From contig CAZEHA010000012.1 in the NCBI GenBank assembly GCA_964511665.1, forward strand, positions 8,319 to 72,318: a DNA stretch of 64,000 nucleotides. Direction: 5' to 3'. Under the pieces are notes generated by a model that was given only the letters and a program-made list of their open reading frames with translations, had not been told where the DNA came from and ran no database searches. A program made the position numbers and the translations under genes. Shown here in pieces: positions 6,898-16,600 of this stretch. Numbering within the stretch: the stretch's first letter is position 1; every line of letters begins with the position of its first letter. This DNA is from JAGOEF01 sp964511665. GTDB lineage: Bacteria; Bacteroidota; Bacteroidia; Bacteroidales; ML635J-15.

Positions 6898-8637
6898 ATG
6901 CCAATTCATAGTAATATAAGCAAAATTCTACTTATTGCAGTGGCTGTGCTGGCTGTGATCTATGCTATTATTCAACACGGGAGTGCTATTTTCCCTTATA
7001 GTATAGTGGTTGCATTAACTCTAATTGTCGGTGCAATTCTGATTTGGAGAATTATTAATGGTGTAAAAACGACAGGGGTATACACTCCTCAAACGAATCA
7101 AGGGATAAAAAGTTCTAATAATGCAATTTTAGGCGGTGAGATTGAGAAAATAGACATTTCACCTGATTATGATTTTGAAAAAACTCTTGTTGAATCGTAT
7201 TCTGATGAAACTGCCGAAGATATAGATTTAAAAAAGGCTGTAATAAAATTAAACAACCGAAAATTCATTGAATCAATTGCATACTCTAGTGAGGTTGTTG
7301 GCCGAAATCCCCTAAGTGGCATTGCCTATGCATTCCGTGCGTATGCAAAACATGAGTACGGGGCGAATTCGATTAACGATTATAATAAGGCTATCGAATT
7401 CGGGTACAACAATTATGGGGTATATTTCGGCAGGGCGAATGTTCTTGCTTCGGAAAGGAAATTTATTGAAGCCATAAATGATTTGTCACGGGCTATTACT
7501 CTGTGCTTTGAGAATAACCATGGTTATAAATTAAGAGATAGCGGAGTTTTCAAAGTTTTTCACCAAAGAGGATTCGCCCGCTATTTGATCGGAGATATTT
7601 CAGGAGCTATCGAGGACTATTCTCAGGCTATTGATAACAAACATAACTTTTCTTTAGCCTACTATAACCGGGGCGTTGCCCAATATTGGAATGGCGACAT
7701 AGATGGGGCAATATCTGACTTTGCGAGAGTAGCCTGGGGGTCAACAAAATATAGGGCGGCTATATCGCATAAAAATCTGGGCATTATCAGACTCCAAATG
7801 GATAACTTTGATAAGGCTCTTAAAGAATTTAATCAATCGGTTTTATATAATACATCCGATGCAACTACGTATTATTGGCGTGCTGCAGCAAAGCATAATA
7901 AAGAAGATTATACAGGGGCAGTTTCTGACTGCAATAAAGCCATTTCATTGATCCCCCGTTTTGTCGATGCTTTGATATTGTTGGGCAGGGCCAAAACGGA
8001 TTCAGAAGACCTAAATGGTGCAATGCTTGCTTTCTCGAAAGCAGCAGAACTTCAGCCCGATTACTTCGAAATCTATTACCACAGAGCCGAAGCCTACGAG
8101 AAACAAAACGATACTGAAGCCGCTATGGCCGACTACAAGAAAGCATTGGAATTAAACCCTGAAATGGATGAAGCCCATAATAGTATTGGATTGCTGCACG
8201 CAGAAGCCGGAAATCATGAAAAGGCAATTCAATGCTATAATAATGCATTAAAAGTGGAACCAAAGAATACCGATTATTTATTCAACAGGGCATTGGCCAA
8301 GAAAGCTGCGGGCAACACCACAGGCGCTATCGATGATTATTTGCAGATTCTTAAAATAGATAAAAAATATACCGATGCTATCGAAAATTTGGGTGTGTTA
8401 TACTACGATAATCGAGAATTTAAAAACGCTCTTGAGTATTTTATCAAACTCCGCGATTATGGAATAAGAGACGCTGATGTTTTTCATAGCATAGGGCTTT
8501 GTCTTCACGAGCTTGGCATATTTAATGGCGCTCTTAAATCTTTCGAAAAAGCCTTAGAAATGCGCCCTGATGATGAAGAAATAAAGGCAGACCTTCAAAA
8601 GACGAAAAACGCATTACATGCAAATAATAAGCAATAA
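6898..8637 (+). CDS. Membrane-anchored TPR protein
   Basis: A 579-residue protein. Two hydrophobic N-terminal segments (about residues 8-24 and 31-49) are followed by a linker and at least ten tetratricopeptide repeats from about residue 110 to the end, recognisable by YxxRGxAxxxxGDxxGAIxDxxxAI-type units with PDYFEIYYHRAEAYE and KALEMRPDDEE near the end. TPR arrays bind proteins, so this is likely a scaffold at the inner membrane facing the cytoplasm or periplasm. The ATG at 6898 is preferred over 6832, which overlaps the previous gene and would put an unrelated stretch ahead of the membrane anchor. It sits between two paralogous membrane genes. Confidence 0.85.
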   Translation: MPIHSNISKILLIAVAVLAVIYAIIQHGSAIFPYSIVVALTLIVGAILIWRIINGVKTTGVYTPQTNQGIKSSNNAILGGEIEKIDISPDYDFEKTLVESYSDETAEDIDLKKAVIKLNNRKFIESIAYSSEVVGRNPLSGIAYAFRAYAKHEYGANSINDYNKAIEFGYNNYGVYFGRANVLASERKFIEAINDLSRAITLCFENNHGYKLRDSGVFKVFHQRGFARYLIGDISGAIEDYSQAIDNKHNFSLAYYNRGVAQYWNGDIDGAISDFARVAWGSTKYRAAISHKNLGIIRLQMDNFDKALKEFNQSVLYNTSDATTYYWRAAAKHNKEDYTGAVSDCNKAISLIPRFVDALILLGRAKTDSEDLNGAMLAFSKAAELQPDYFEIYYHRAEAYEKQNDTEAAMADYKKALELNPEMDEAHNSIGLLHAEAGNHEKAIQCYNNALKVEPKNTDYLFNRALAKKAAGNTTGAIDDYLQILKIDKKYTDAIENLGVLYYDNREFKNALEYFIKLRDYGIRDADVFHSIGLCLHELGIFNGALKSFEKALEMRPDDEEIKADLQKTKNALHANNKQ

Positions 8638-8676
8638 AAAAAATGCACATACACAGTTTGGTATAGAAGCAAAAAC

Positions 8677-9180
8677 ATGAACCGAATCACTCTGATATTA
8701 TTGAAGCACACAGCAACATTTACGCTTAGTTCACGATTGTTGTTTATACTCGCTATATTTCTCGCGTATCTTGCATTTTATCTCTATTCTGTGCAGGCAA
8801 TTTGCATTGTGCTTTTTACGTATGTGTTCCTTGCGTTGTTTTTTGTCAGCAACAAAATTTTGTTTGCTCCCGAAAGAATTACTCATCCAAGAAGAAGAAA
8901 AGCTCCGGCTACCCGTGTGGAAAAGACAACGGAAGTATTCTATATTGTTTTTACGGTTGTGCTAATAATGTTTATCCCATTTACCATTCTCCTTCCATTT
9001 TTAGGTCTGATTCATGAAATCTATTCTATCATTATGGGTATTCCTGCATTTTTTGAAGTATTTCTTACTGTTCTTTTTGTTGTGCTTTTTTTTATCAACC
9101 CTTTCCTATTGCTTCTAACGATAGATATACTCTTGCTTAATAATAAGTTGGATAATATTTTTAAGGGCAATAATGAGTAA
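8677..9180 (+). CDS. Four-helix membrane protein, paralog of the gene at 6402
   Basis: A 167-residue, very hydrophobic protein with about four helices and one charged loop (THPRRRKAPATRVEK). It shares layout and scattered identities with the protein at 6402, including the R-x-L/I-L pair before helix 1 and the ILFxP after helix 2, so the pair arose by duplication. No known family is recognised. It is 39 bases downstream of the TPR gene and is the last gene of the AT-rich membrane block before a 271-base gap. Confidence 0.65.
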   Translation: MNRITLILLKHTATFTLSSRLLFILAIFLAYLAFYLYSVQAICIVLFTYVFLALFFVSNKILFAPERITHPRRRKAPATRVEKTTEVFYIVFTVVLIMFIPFTILLPFLGLIHEIYSIIMGIPAFFEVFLTVLFVVLFFINPFLLLLTIDILLLNNKLDNIFKGNNE

Positions 9181-9451
9181 ATTGCGATATGAATGAACCC
9201 AATTAGTTTAAACAAATACATTCATTATAACGATTTCAGAATTATTTAGTATCTTCACAGCAATTCACCCGAAACTAACCCTTCGGTGAGGAAAGCAAAA
9301 CATTTTATTGTTACAGCTATGCAAAAAGGCAAATTATATAGCATACAAAACAAATTGTTTCTCGTTTGGCTGCAATTAAAAGCGTGTTTGTTCACTCAAA
9401 AGTTTTTTCGAGAGAATTGTTTATTTTTTTCAGCATAATGAGTATGTAATC
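9181..9451 (+). other. Intergenic leader with possible hairpin
   Basis: No gene is seen in these 271 bases. A TATCTTCA near 9250 is a poor match to the -7 consensus. About 15 bases later, TCACCCGAA and TTCGGTGA (9264-9291) can pair as an eight-base stem with one bulged C, without a following T-run, so it is not a standard terminator. It could be a leader structure for the gene at 9452 or a chance fold. Confidence 0.3.
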
Positions 9452-11440
9452 ATGAGAAAAATACTTTCGTCGACCCGAAGCTTACTCGTGTTTATTCTGA
9501 TAGCCGCAATGCCGGTAAGCTATTTCTTGTTAGAAGAATTACTGATAACACTTATTGTAATTGCAACACTGCTATCACTGCTCATCGCTTTTGCAATACT
9601 TGTAAAAGTTTCGAAAAACAAAGAAAAAAAGAGACTTACCCGACCTTCGGCGGGGTACATGTCAACGAAAGCTAAAGTAATTGCCAAAACAGAATTCGAA
9701 AAAAACATATGCAGTGTAACATTCGCATTCGATTATCAGGGCAAAAACGTAGAAACCAAAGTAATAATTGAGGGGTGCAAAAAGCAAATCGACACTTATC
9801 TAAGAGAAGGGAATAATGCCAAAATATTTGTGAATCCCGCGGACCCGAACGATGTTATCATACCGCAATTAGCCTATAAACAACGAAAGCAAAACGACGA
9901 TGGATTGTTTTGGCGATTGTTCGAAGGTTTTTTTAAATACATAGTCCCGTTAGGAGTTGCAGCTTCCATAATTATTCCCCTGTACTTCACTTTTAAAGAC
10001 AATTTTAAAGATAAGTTTAGCCGAGATGAAAAAGAACCTGACTTCAGATTTGAAAGTTTGTGTTACTTCAGGGGAAATACCGAAACCATCTGGGAGCTGT
10101 ATTCCGATGAAACATCAAAATACAGACTTGTTGTAAAAAACCCATATTCCAAAATACCGATTGCAGAGATTACCCAGACCTACGATAAGTTGCCATCAAA
10201 CATGCATATCATGGCTCAGAAAGACAAAATATGGGTTGTGGCTGCCGAACGATTTAAAATGCCCGTAATCGATGCGTATAATCCTTACTCATATCAGCGC
10301 GAAATATGCGATACGGTTTTTTTGAATATGTATCCCGAAATTCAAGGAGTGCCTACCGATTCGTATTACCCAAAAACACTGAATTATTACGAAAACGGCA
10401 GAGCCTCTTCTGATTTAAAAAGCATTTATGATAAAAACATTATTTCGTTCGAAACATCCGAAGGCAAAGAATACTTCTATGTTTTTTCTACAAAGCGCCT
10501 GTTCAACAACGAAGAAGAATTATACTGGTACTTATGTCTCGACAGATATACAAGTCTGAATAGTTTTCATCGTCACTATTTGTTCTACGACAATAACAAA
10601 GACACATCGCATTTGTATAAATCAACCGGAGCAAGTGTCCTGTTCAATAAGTATCCTATCGATAAACACTGGGACGACCCATATTTTAATCCCTACCTCA
10701 GGGGCAATCTCACCCAAATGATTAATACTCCATTCAATAAAGCTTCAATTATATTTGAAAAAGGGAATGTGGTTTGCGTGAAGCATATAAATAGAAATAA
10801 CACAGATGTGATTTCGGTTTTTGAGAACGAAAAATTGCTGGCGGATATCGATCTTTCGAAATGTGCAAACTACAAGTTGCTGAATGGAGCGAATGATGTT
10901 TTTACCTTGCAAAAACACGATACCCTGTTTTTTCGATCAAAACATTTGGGCGAAATACACTTTCATCTGTCAACAGGAAAAACTCGATATAGTGCCGAAG
11001 AATTGTTACCCTTTCAGCCGCGTAAGCGTATGTTTCACCTGAAATATGACGCATCGCACGAAAACAATGAATTGTATGTGTTTAACATGAATCTTACATC
11101 TGATAATGCCAATCGTATTGATGTTGCACAGAGGTTGAAAAATGCTCAGATTGTTTATCAGAATGATGATATAGCATTGCTGGCATTTCAGACTTCGAAA
11201 AAAGATGTATTCGAGTATAATTTTGTATGCGTCCATTACAATGGTAAAACGCTCTACAATCTTACCGGCGACGATATAGCCCGTGTAAAGTCGGTGCTTA
11301 TCAGCCCCGAGAGTTATCTGCAGAATCATCTCACCATCAACCTAGCAGGCAATTATCTGGTAATGGTTTTCGACGATTGGGGGGTGATTTGTTTCCATGC
11401 AATCTCAGGGAAAAAACTGTGGTTTTCGGGTGTAGATTGA
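9452..11440 (+). CDS. DUF3592-like membrane protein fused to a propeller-like domain
   Basis: A 662-residue protein. Two N-terminal hydrophobic helices (residues ~8-25 and 29-50) are followed by a beta-rich domain (about 65-150: KAKVIAKTEF, then SVTFAFDYQGKNVE, then YLREGNNAKIFVNPADPND) that matches the pattern of DUF3592, a small OB/beta-barrel domain often attached to two membrane helices. Another helix (about 168-186) comes next, and then ~470 residues of short beta-like repeats ending in VICFHAISGKKLW, reminiscent of PQQ/WD-type propellers. The fold of the large part is inferred only from repeat texture. It is followed 47 bases later by a smaller gene with the same DUF3592-like layout. 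Confidence 0.6.
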   Translation: MRKILSSTRSLLVFILIAAMPVSYFLLEELLITLIVIATLLSLLIAFAILVKVSKNKEKKRLTRPSAGYMSTKAKVIAKTEFEKNICSVTFAFDYQGKNVETKVIIEGCKKQIDTYLREGNNAKIFVNPADPNDVIIPQLAYKQRKQNDDGLFWRLFEGFFKYIVPLGVAASIIIPLYFTFKDNFKDKFSRDEKEPDFRFESLCYFRGNTETIWELYSDETSKYRLVVKNPYSKIPIAEITQTYDKLPSNMHIMAQKDKIWVVAAERFKMPVIDAYNPYSYQREICDTVFLNMYPEIQGVPTDSYYPKTLNYYENGRASSDLKSIYDKNIISFETSEGKEYFYVFSTKRLFNNEEELYWYLCLDRYTSLNSFHRHYLFYDNNKDTSHLYKSTGASVLFNKYPIDKHWDDPYFNPYLRGNLTQMINTPFNKASIIFEKGNVVCVKHINRNNTDVISVFENEKLLADIDLSKCANYKLLNGANDVFTLQKHDTLFFRSKHLGEIHFHLSTGKTRYSAEELLPFQPRKRMFHLKYDASHENNELYVFNMNLTSDNANRIDVAQRLKNAQIVYQNDDIALLAFQTSKKDVFEYNFVCVHYNGKTLYNLTGDDIARVKSVLISPESYLQNHLTINLAGNYLVMVFDDWGVICFHAISGKKLWFSGVD

Positions 11441-11487
11441 AATGTAAAAGCTGTTTAATGCGATTAAATTAAAACTGAAATATATTG

Positions 11488-11928
11488 ATGAGCCGATTTA
11501 CATCCAATACTATTAATTTGTTTGTGGCATTTTTAATGGCGGTGTTTATTGCGTTACCCGGTTTCATAATGGGATTAAGTTTACTTATGGTACTACTATA
11601 TGCGGTTTTTTGTCATTTGCAAATAGCGGTCGGGTTACTGCATCCGCCCGACGATAAAATGCAAAAGATGAGTAAATTGAATGGCAATCATATGGTTCAT
11701 TCCGGCACAATAAGGGCAATAAAATCTATTGCCTCGCCACGTAAAGGTTATTGTTACTCTATTATTCAAATTCTTGTGCAAACCGAAGGTGGATACCGGA
11801 TTCTTATTGTTCGCTACCACACTTACGGGAATTCTTCGTTGAAACACCTGCAAAGGGGAGACTCTGTAGAATTTTTATACTGTGAAAACAAGCCCGATTC
11901 AATAGTAATTGTCAAGAAATATGTGTAA
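11488..11928 (+). CDS. Small DUF3592-like membrane protein
   Basis: A 146-residue protein with two N-terminal hydrophobic helices (about 8-26 and 30-50), then a beta-rich domain with HSGTIRAIKSI, SIIQILVQTEGGYRILIVRY and HLQRGDSVEFLYCENKPDS. This is the same order of elements as the DUF3592-like part of the 9452 product, and likely homologous. The ATG at 11488 is used; the codon before it is a TTG in frame. Function unknown. It sits between the propeller fusion gene and the cysteine peptidase. Confidence 0.6.
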   Translation: MSRFTSNTINLFVAFLMAVFIALPGFIMGLSLLMVLLYAVFCHLQIAVGLLHPPDDKMQKMSKLNGNHMVHSGTIRAIKSIASPRKGYCYSIIQILVQTEGGYRILIVRYHTYGNSSLKHLQRGDSVEFLYCENKPDSIVIVKKYV

Positions 11929-11959
11929 CATTGCTGTATATTTATGTTAACAATATTAT

Positions 11960-13189
11960 ATGCTTAAACAGAAAATAACCATCGTTTTATTCGTTTCATT
12001 GCTTTGTGCCGCTGCTGCAATAGCGCAAGAGCCAATCGACAAAGCTGTATTTAAACAGCATAATAGCGGTTTTTACGAAAACGTAATTATTAAGGATGTC
12101 TATCCCGATGTGGTTTTCGATACCTTTCCTGTGGTTTTTCGGATGGATTTCACAGGGAAAAGTTATCCAACCGACATCAGTAAATATTCCCTTTTCTGGC
12201 ACAGCCTTCCCAAATCGCAGGGCAACACCGGAACCTGCTGGTGCTTTGCCGTTACTTCCTTTATCGAATCGGAAGTGTATCGCCGCTATAATTTTAAAAC
12301 CGATATCTCAGAGATGTACACTGTGTATTGCGAATATGTCGACAGGGCAAACGATTATGTAAATACCCGGGGTGAAACGTATTTTGCACAGGGAAGCGAA
12401 GCCAATGCCATAAAAAGGCTGTGGCCCAAATACGGCATAGTGCCCGAATCGGTATATTCGGGTTTAAGGCGGGGGGCTACCTATCACTCTCACGACCAGA
12501 TGGAAACCGAAATGATGAAATATCTGGAATCGTTGAAAGATTCAGGAAATTGGGATTTGGCTGAAGCCGAAACGAATATTCGCAATATATTGAACAAACA
12601 CATGGGCACACCTCCCGAAAAGTTTGTGTTCGATGGGGTAGAATACACACCCAAAACATGGATGAGCGATTATTTGAAGATTGACACTAACGATTATTTC
12701 AGTTTTATGTCGACCATGGAGTTTTCTTACAACGAAAAACACGAATTGATAGAACCCGACAACTGGTGGCATAGCAACGACTACTACAATGTGGCTCTGT
12801 CTGATTTCATGCTTCTTATTAACGATGCCATTACCCATGGATATACTGTGTGCTTGTGTGGCGATGTTTCGGAACCCGGCTATTGTGCGCTAACCGAGGT
12901 GGCAGTTATTCCCGATTTCGATATACCTGCTGCTTACATCAACGAAGCAGCGCGCCAAAAACGCCTGTCAGATGAGTCAACCACCGACGATCATTGCATT
13001 CAGATTGTGGGCTATCAAATTGTTGATGACACATACTGGTATTTGATTAAAGATTCAGGAAGCGGTGGTTTCGACGGCCCAAACAAAGGCTATCGATTCT
13101 ATCACCAAGACTATGTGAAACTGAAAATGATGAACATATTGATACATAAAGATGCCGGTAGGAGGGTGCTCGATAATATTATAAAATAG
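11960..13189 (+). CDS. Secreted C1B-type cysteine peptidase (bleomycin hydrolase / aminopeptidase C-like)
   Basis: A 409-residue protein with a Sec signal peptide (hydrophobic core, AAAAIAQ cleavage region, ~22 residues). Papain-fold landmarks are QGNTGTCW with catalytic C93 and the oxyanion Gln, and DDHCIQIVGY with H345. The third catalytic position, normally Asn in NSWG, is Asp (D365 in LIKDSGSGG); I believe related Bacteroidales peptidases also have Asp here, but cannot verify it. Length fits bleomycin hydrolase/PepC, but a signal peptide is not typical of the cytoplasmic enzymes, so this acts outside the cytoplasm. TATATTTA at 11937-11944 is a weak possible promoter just before it. It could trim peptides or be an effector of the upstream membrane cluster. 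Confidence 0.87.
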   Translation: MLKQKITIVLFVSLLCAAAAIAQEPIDKAVFKQHNSGFYENVIIKDVYPDVVFDTFPVVFRMDFTGKSYPTDISKYSLFWHSLPKSQGNTGTCWCFAVTSFIESEVYRRYNFKTDISEMYTVYCEYVDRANDYVNTRGETYFAQGSEANAIKRLWPKYGIVPESVYSGLRRGATYHSHDQMETEMMKYLESLKDSGNWDLAEAETNIRNILNKHMGTPPEKFVFDGVEYTPKTWMSDYLKIDTNDYFSFMSTMEFSYNEKHELIEPDNWWHSNDYYNVALSDFMLLINDAITHGYTVCLCGDVSEPGYCALTEVAVIPDFDIPAAYINEAARQKRLSDESTTDDHCIQIVGYQIVDDTYWYLIKDSGSGGFDGPNKGYRFYHQDYVKLKMMNILIHKDAGRRVLDNIIK

Positions 13190-13238
13190 CTACACACATC
13201 TTTTTATTGTACTCCCGTGTAAAATAACTACCTGATAG

Positions 13239-13270
13239 TTTGGAATTTGTTTTAAATATTTTTACTTTTG
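13239..13270 (+). promoter_or_regulatory. Bacteroidota promoter for acidic lipoprotein gene
   Basis: TTTG at 13239-13242 and TACTTTTG at 13263-13270 are separated by 20 bases, a full match to the -33/-7 consensus of Bacteroidota. Transcription would start near 13277, giving a leader of about 90 bases before the ATG at 13367. Confidence 0.8.
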
Positions 13271-13366
13271 TAGTAACTAATTGACCGTGTTTGCTAGTCG
13301 TGTTAAAATTTGAATAGTAATTAATAGATATTCGATATTTTATTTTGTAAAACAAAAAATGCTGCT

Positions 13367-13597
13367 ATGAAAAAAACAAGTCTTAAATTTATCTCCGAAA
13401 ACTCTCGCAAACTCCTGTTTGCGCTTATGCTTACTGGATTCAGTATCGGTTTTGTTGCATGCGACGACTACTTGTTCGATGACGACGACGACGATGATGA
13501 ATATGTGATAAAATACGGAACCAACCAGCAGGATGCCGAAGAAATCGATATGCAGGCCATTCCTGCCGAGGAGCAAAAAGACAATAATGAGGAATAG
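13367..13597 (+). CDS. Small acidic lipoprotein
   Basis: A 76-residue protein with a lipoprotein signal peptide: basic start, hydrophobic core, lipobox ending at C32 (GFVAC). The mature part begins CDDYLF and then has seven consecutive Asp plus Glu, and its tail is also rich in Asp, Glu and Gln. Acidic residues right after the lipid-bearing Cys resemble lipoprotein export signals described in Bacteroidota, so it may be surface exposed. The Asp run could also bind divalent cations. No family is recognised. It has its own strong promoter and precedes the CHAT gene, which has another. Confidence 0.72.
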   Translation: MKKTSLKFISENSRKLLFALMLTGFSIGFVACDDYLFDDDDDDDEYVIKYGTNQQDAEEIDMQAIPAEEQKDNNEE

Positions 13598-13612
13598 GAT
13601 GCAATAGTATGC

Positions 13613-13644
13613 TGTTGCCCTGAACCGTTTTTGTGTTATCTTTG
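13613..13644 (+). promoter_or_regulatory. Bacteroidota promoter for TPR-CHAT gene
   Basis: GTTG at 13613-13616 and TATCTTTG at 13637-13644 with a 20-base spacer match the Bacteroidota consensus. The start of transcription would be near 13651, so the ATGs at 13678 and 13687 both lie within the message. Confidence 0.75.
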
Positions 13645-13686
13645 TAAATAAAGAATGGGCAGTTGTTGCTGCCTGATATGTTACAT

Positions 13687-16600
13687 ATGCGTTATGGCAG
13701 AACCATACAACTCGCTTTTGCCGCACTGTTAATTGCAATCAGCCTTTCATCAAGTGCCCAGCAGTGGCGTGTGTCGTACCAATATTATGCCGATAAGTTC
13801 AATCGACAAGAGTACAATAAAGCACTTGAGTTTATTCAGGAGGCCATGCTTGCTTATGAGTCAGAATTTGGAAACAACGACACTGTGTTTGCCGGAATGC
13901 TCTCAGAGGCTGCCCATTTGCATTTTTTACTGAAAAATTACAACAACGCACTAAAGCTATTCGGCAAATCTGATAAAATTATTCTAAAACAAGTCGGTAA
14001 ATCATATCAGTATATTGTCAATTGCATGGGCATTGCCACAGTGAATCGGGCACTAAAAAAATACCGACAGGCCGAGAGTAAACTAACAGAAGCAAGAGAA
14101 TTAACCGAAAAGGCATTTGGAGTAAATCAGGTATATGCTGATATATGCCGCAATTTGGCCGAATTGTATGTTGAAATGCGAAGCTTTGATTCCGACAAGG
14201 AATGGGAGCAATGCCGCAATGTGTATAAAACGGTTTTTGGCGCCGAAAGTGCCGAATATTGCGATGTATTATCCGATTTGTCTGATTACTATCGGCGACG
14301 GCGTAAATATACCGAAGCCGAAAGCAGTCTGAAAGAATGCCTTGCAATCAGACAATCGTTGGGCTCATGGCAGATAATTAACTATGCATCAGATGCCGAA
14401 AAATTGTCGAAATTATATGTATTTCTGGGGCGTTTCGATGAGGCTGAAAGCTTGCAACTCGAAACCAACGCAATCGCTCTTGAACTACTCGGGAATAGCG
14501 ACGACCGCTATGTTGAAGGCATCCGAAATCTGGCAGCACTCTATCGCAGGGCCGGGCATTATGTAAAAGCCGAACCCCACTATCGCAATGTGTTGAAACA
14601 CACCGAGGCTCAATACGGCAACAGCCACGCAAACTATGCCGAAGCATGCAGCGATCTGGGTATGCTGTATCTCGAAATGGGAAACTATAGGGCAGCCGAA
14701 CCCTTATTGGTACAGGCAAAAGATTTGTATCAACTGCTTGTGGGTACCGAACACATCAACTATGCAAAAAGTGTTCACAATCTGGCATCATACTATATCG
14801 AAATTGGGAATTATACTACAGCGACACCTTTGCTCGAAGAAAGCTTGAATATAAAACTAAAAACCGATGGAGCCCAATCGGCTACCTATGCCAACACTTG
14901 TAACAATCTGGCATATTTGTATTTTAAAACCGGAAAAAATTCGGCCGCCGAAAAACTGTATAAAACAGCTCTGAGTATCAACGAGAAACGCTTCGGTAAA
15001 TTTCACCTCAACTACATTAAGGCATGCAATAATCTGGCAGTGCTATATATGGAGTCGGGTAATTTGCGTAAGGCCGAAAAATTGTTGATCGACATTAAAC
15101 AAATTGCATTAACTAAAATTGGTGATACCCATCCGTATTATTCCGAAATTTGCAATAATCTGGCTAAGCTATATCATAAGATGGACAAGACTGCTATGGC
15201 CAAAACTGTTTTCATCGAGAGTATGAATGCCTTGGCTCTAAGCTTTAACAGCAATATGGGTCTGCTTACCGAACAAGAGAAAGAAGATTTCTTTGTTAAG
15301 GTGGTTGATAGAAAAATGCACGATTTCAACCGATTTGTTATGGTCGAAAAAGCTGTGTACCCCGAACTTACAGCTACGGTATATAACAATTCGTTGAAAA
15401 CCAAAGGCATGTTGCTGAAATCGGCTACGGCACTGCGAAATGCCATTATCACCTCGGGCGACTCGGTGTTGGTAAATCAATACGACAAATTGATGAAACT
15501 GCGAAAACAAATTGCCGATGTATATGCAACTCCCATCTATGAACGCAGCAACAAAATCAAAAATTTAGAAGATGAGGCCAATAGTATAGAAAAGCAATTG
15601 ATTGCTTCTTCAGATGTATTTGCTTTGGCTGCTCGCCAGAGCACACTGCAATGGACAGATGTTCAGGCATCTCTTAAACAGGGAGAAGCTGCAATAGAAT
15701 TTGTTGATATAAAAGCCGGCGACGATTCGGTGTATTATGTGGCTATGCTTATAACGGGGCAAAGTCAATATCCCGAAATGTTTTATTTGTTCGAGGAGCG
15801 CGAACTCAAAAACCTGTTTGGCAGGTTTCTGATGAATAATCAACGTTATATCTATTCGTTGTATGGTAGCCGCCAAGAACCTGCCACTGCGCTTTACAAT
15901 CTTATCTGGGCACCTTTGCAAGATGAGTTGAATGACTGCCATACGGTGTTTATATCCCCCTCAGGCTTGCTGCATAAAATCAGTTTTTCGGCCTTGTGCA
16001 TTTCCGAAAACCGATATTTATGCGACCAATACCGCATTCTGCCACGTATGTCAACTTCTGCAATTGTGAATTGCGATACTGCTGAAATAACCGATATATC
16101 GGTGTTTGTATTGGGTGGCATACAGTATAACAGCGACACTACTCAAAGCACTGTGTGGCCATATTTGCCCGGAACCCTGGCCGAAGCCGATACATTATCG
16201 AGTCTGCTTCTTGGTGGTAGAATTCAACATGCTGTCAACAAAAAGAGCCGGGCCAGCGAAGATCGTTTTAAGGAGGATGTAGCACACTATAACGTGTTGC
16301 ATATAAGTACTCATGGCTTTTTCTATCCCGATCCGAAAGAACTCATGTTGAGCAAGATGAAGACCTCGGTTGAAACTGAAGCTGAGACCCGTGCTTCGGC
16401 CAATGGCGATTGGGGTTTTGGTATGTATGCGTTTGCTACGAACCGTCAACCTATGATGCGTTCGGGACTGGTGTTGGCCGGGGCCAACGATGTGTGGAAC
16501 CGCGATGCTTCTCCGCCACTCAATGCCGAAGATGGTGTACTTACGGCCCTCGAAGTGTCGCAATTGAACCTGCTCGACGTGAGATTGGCAGTGATGTCGG

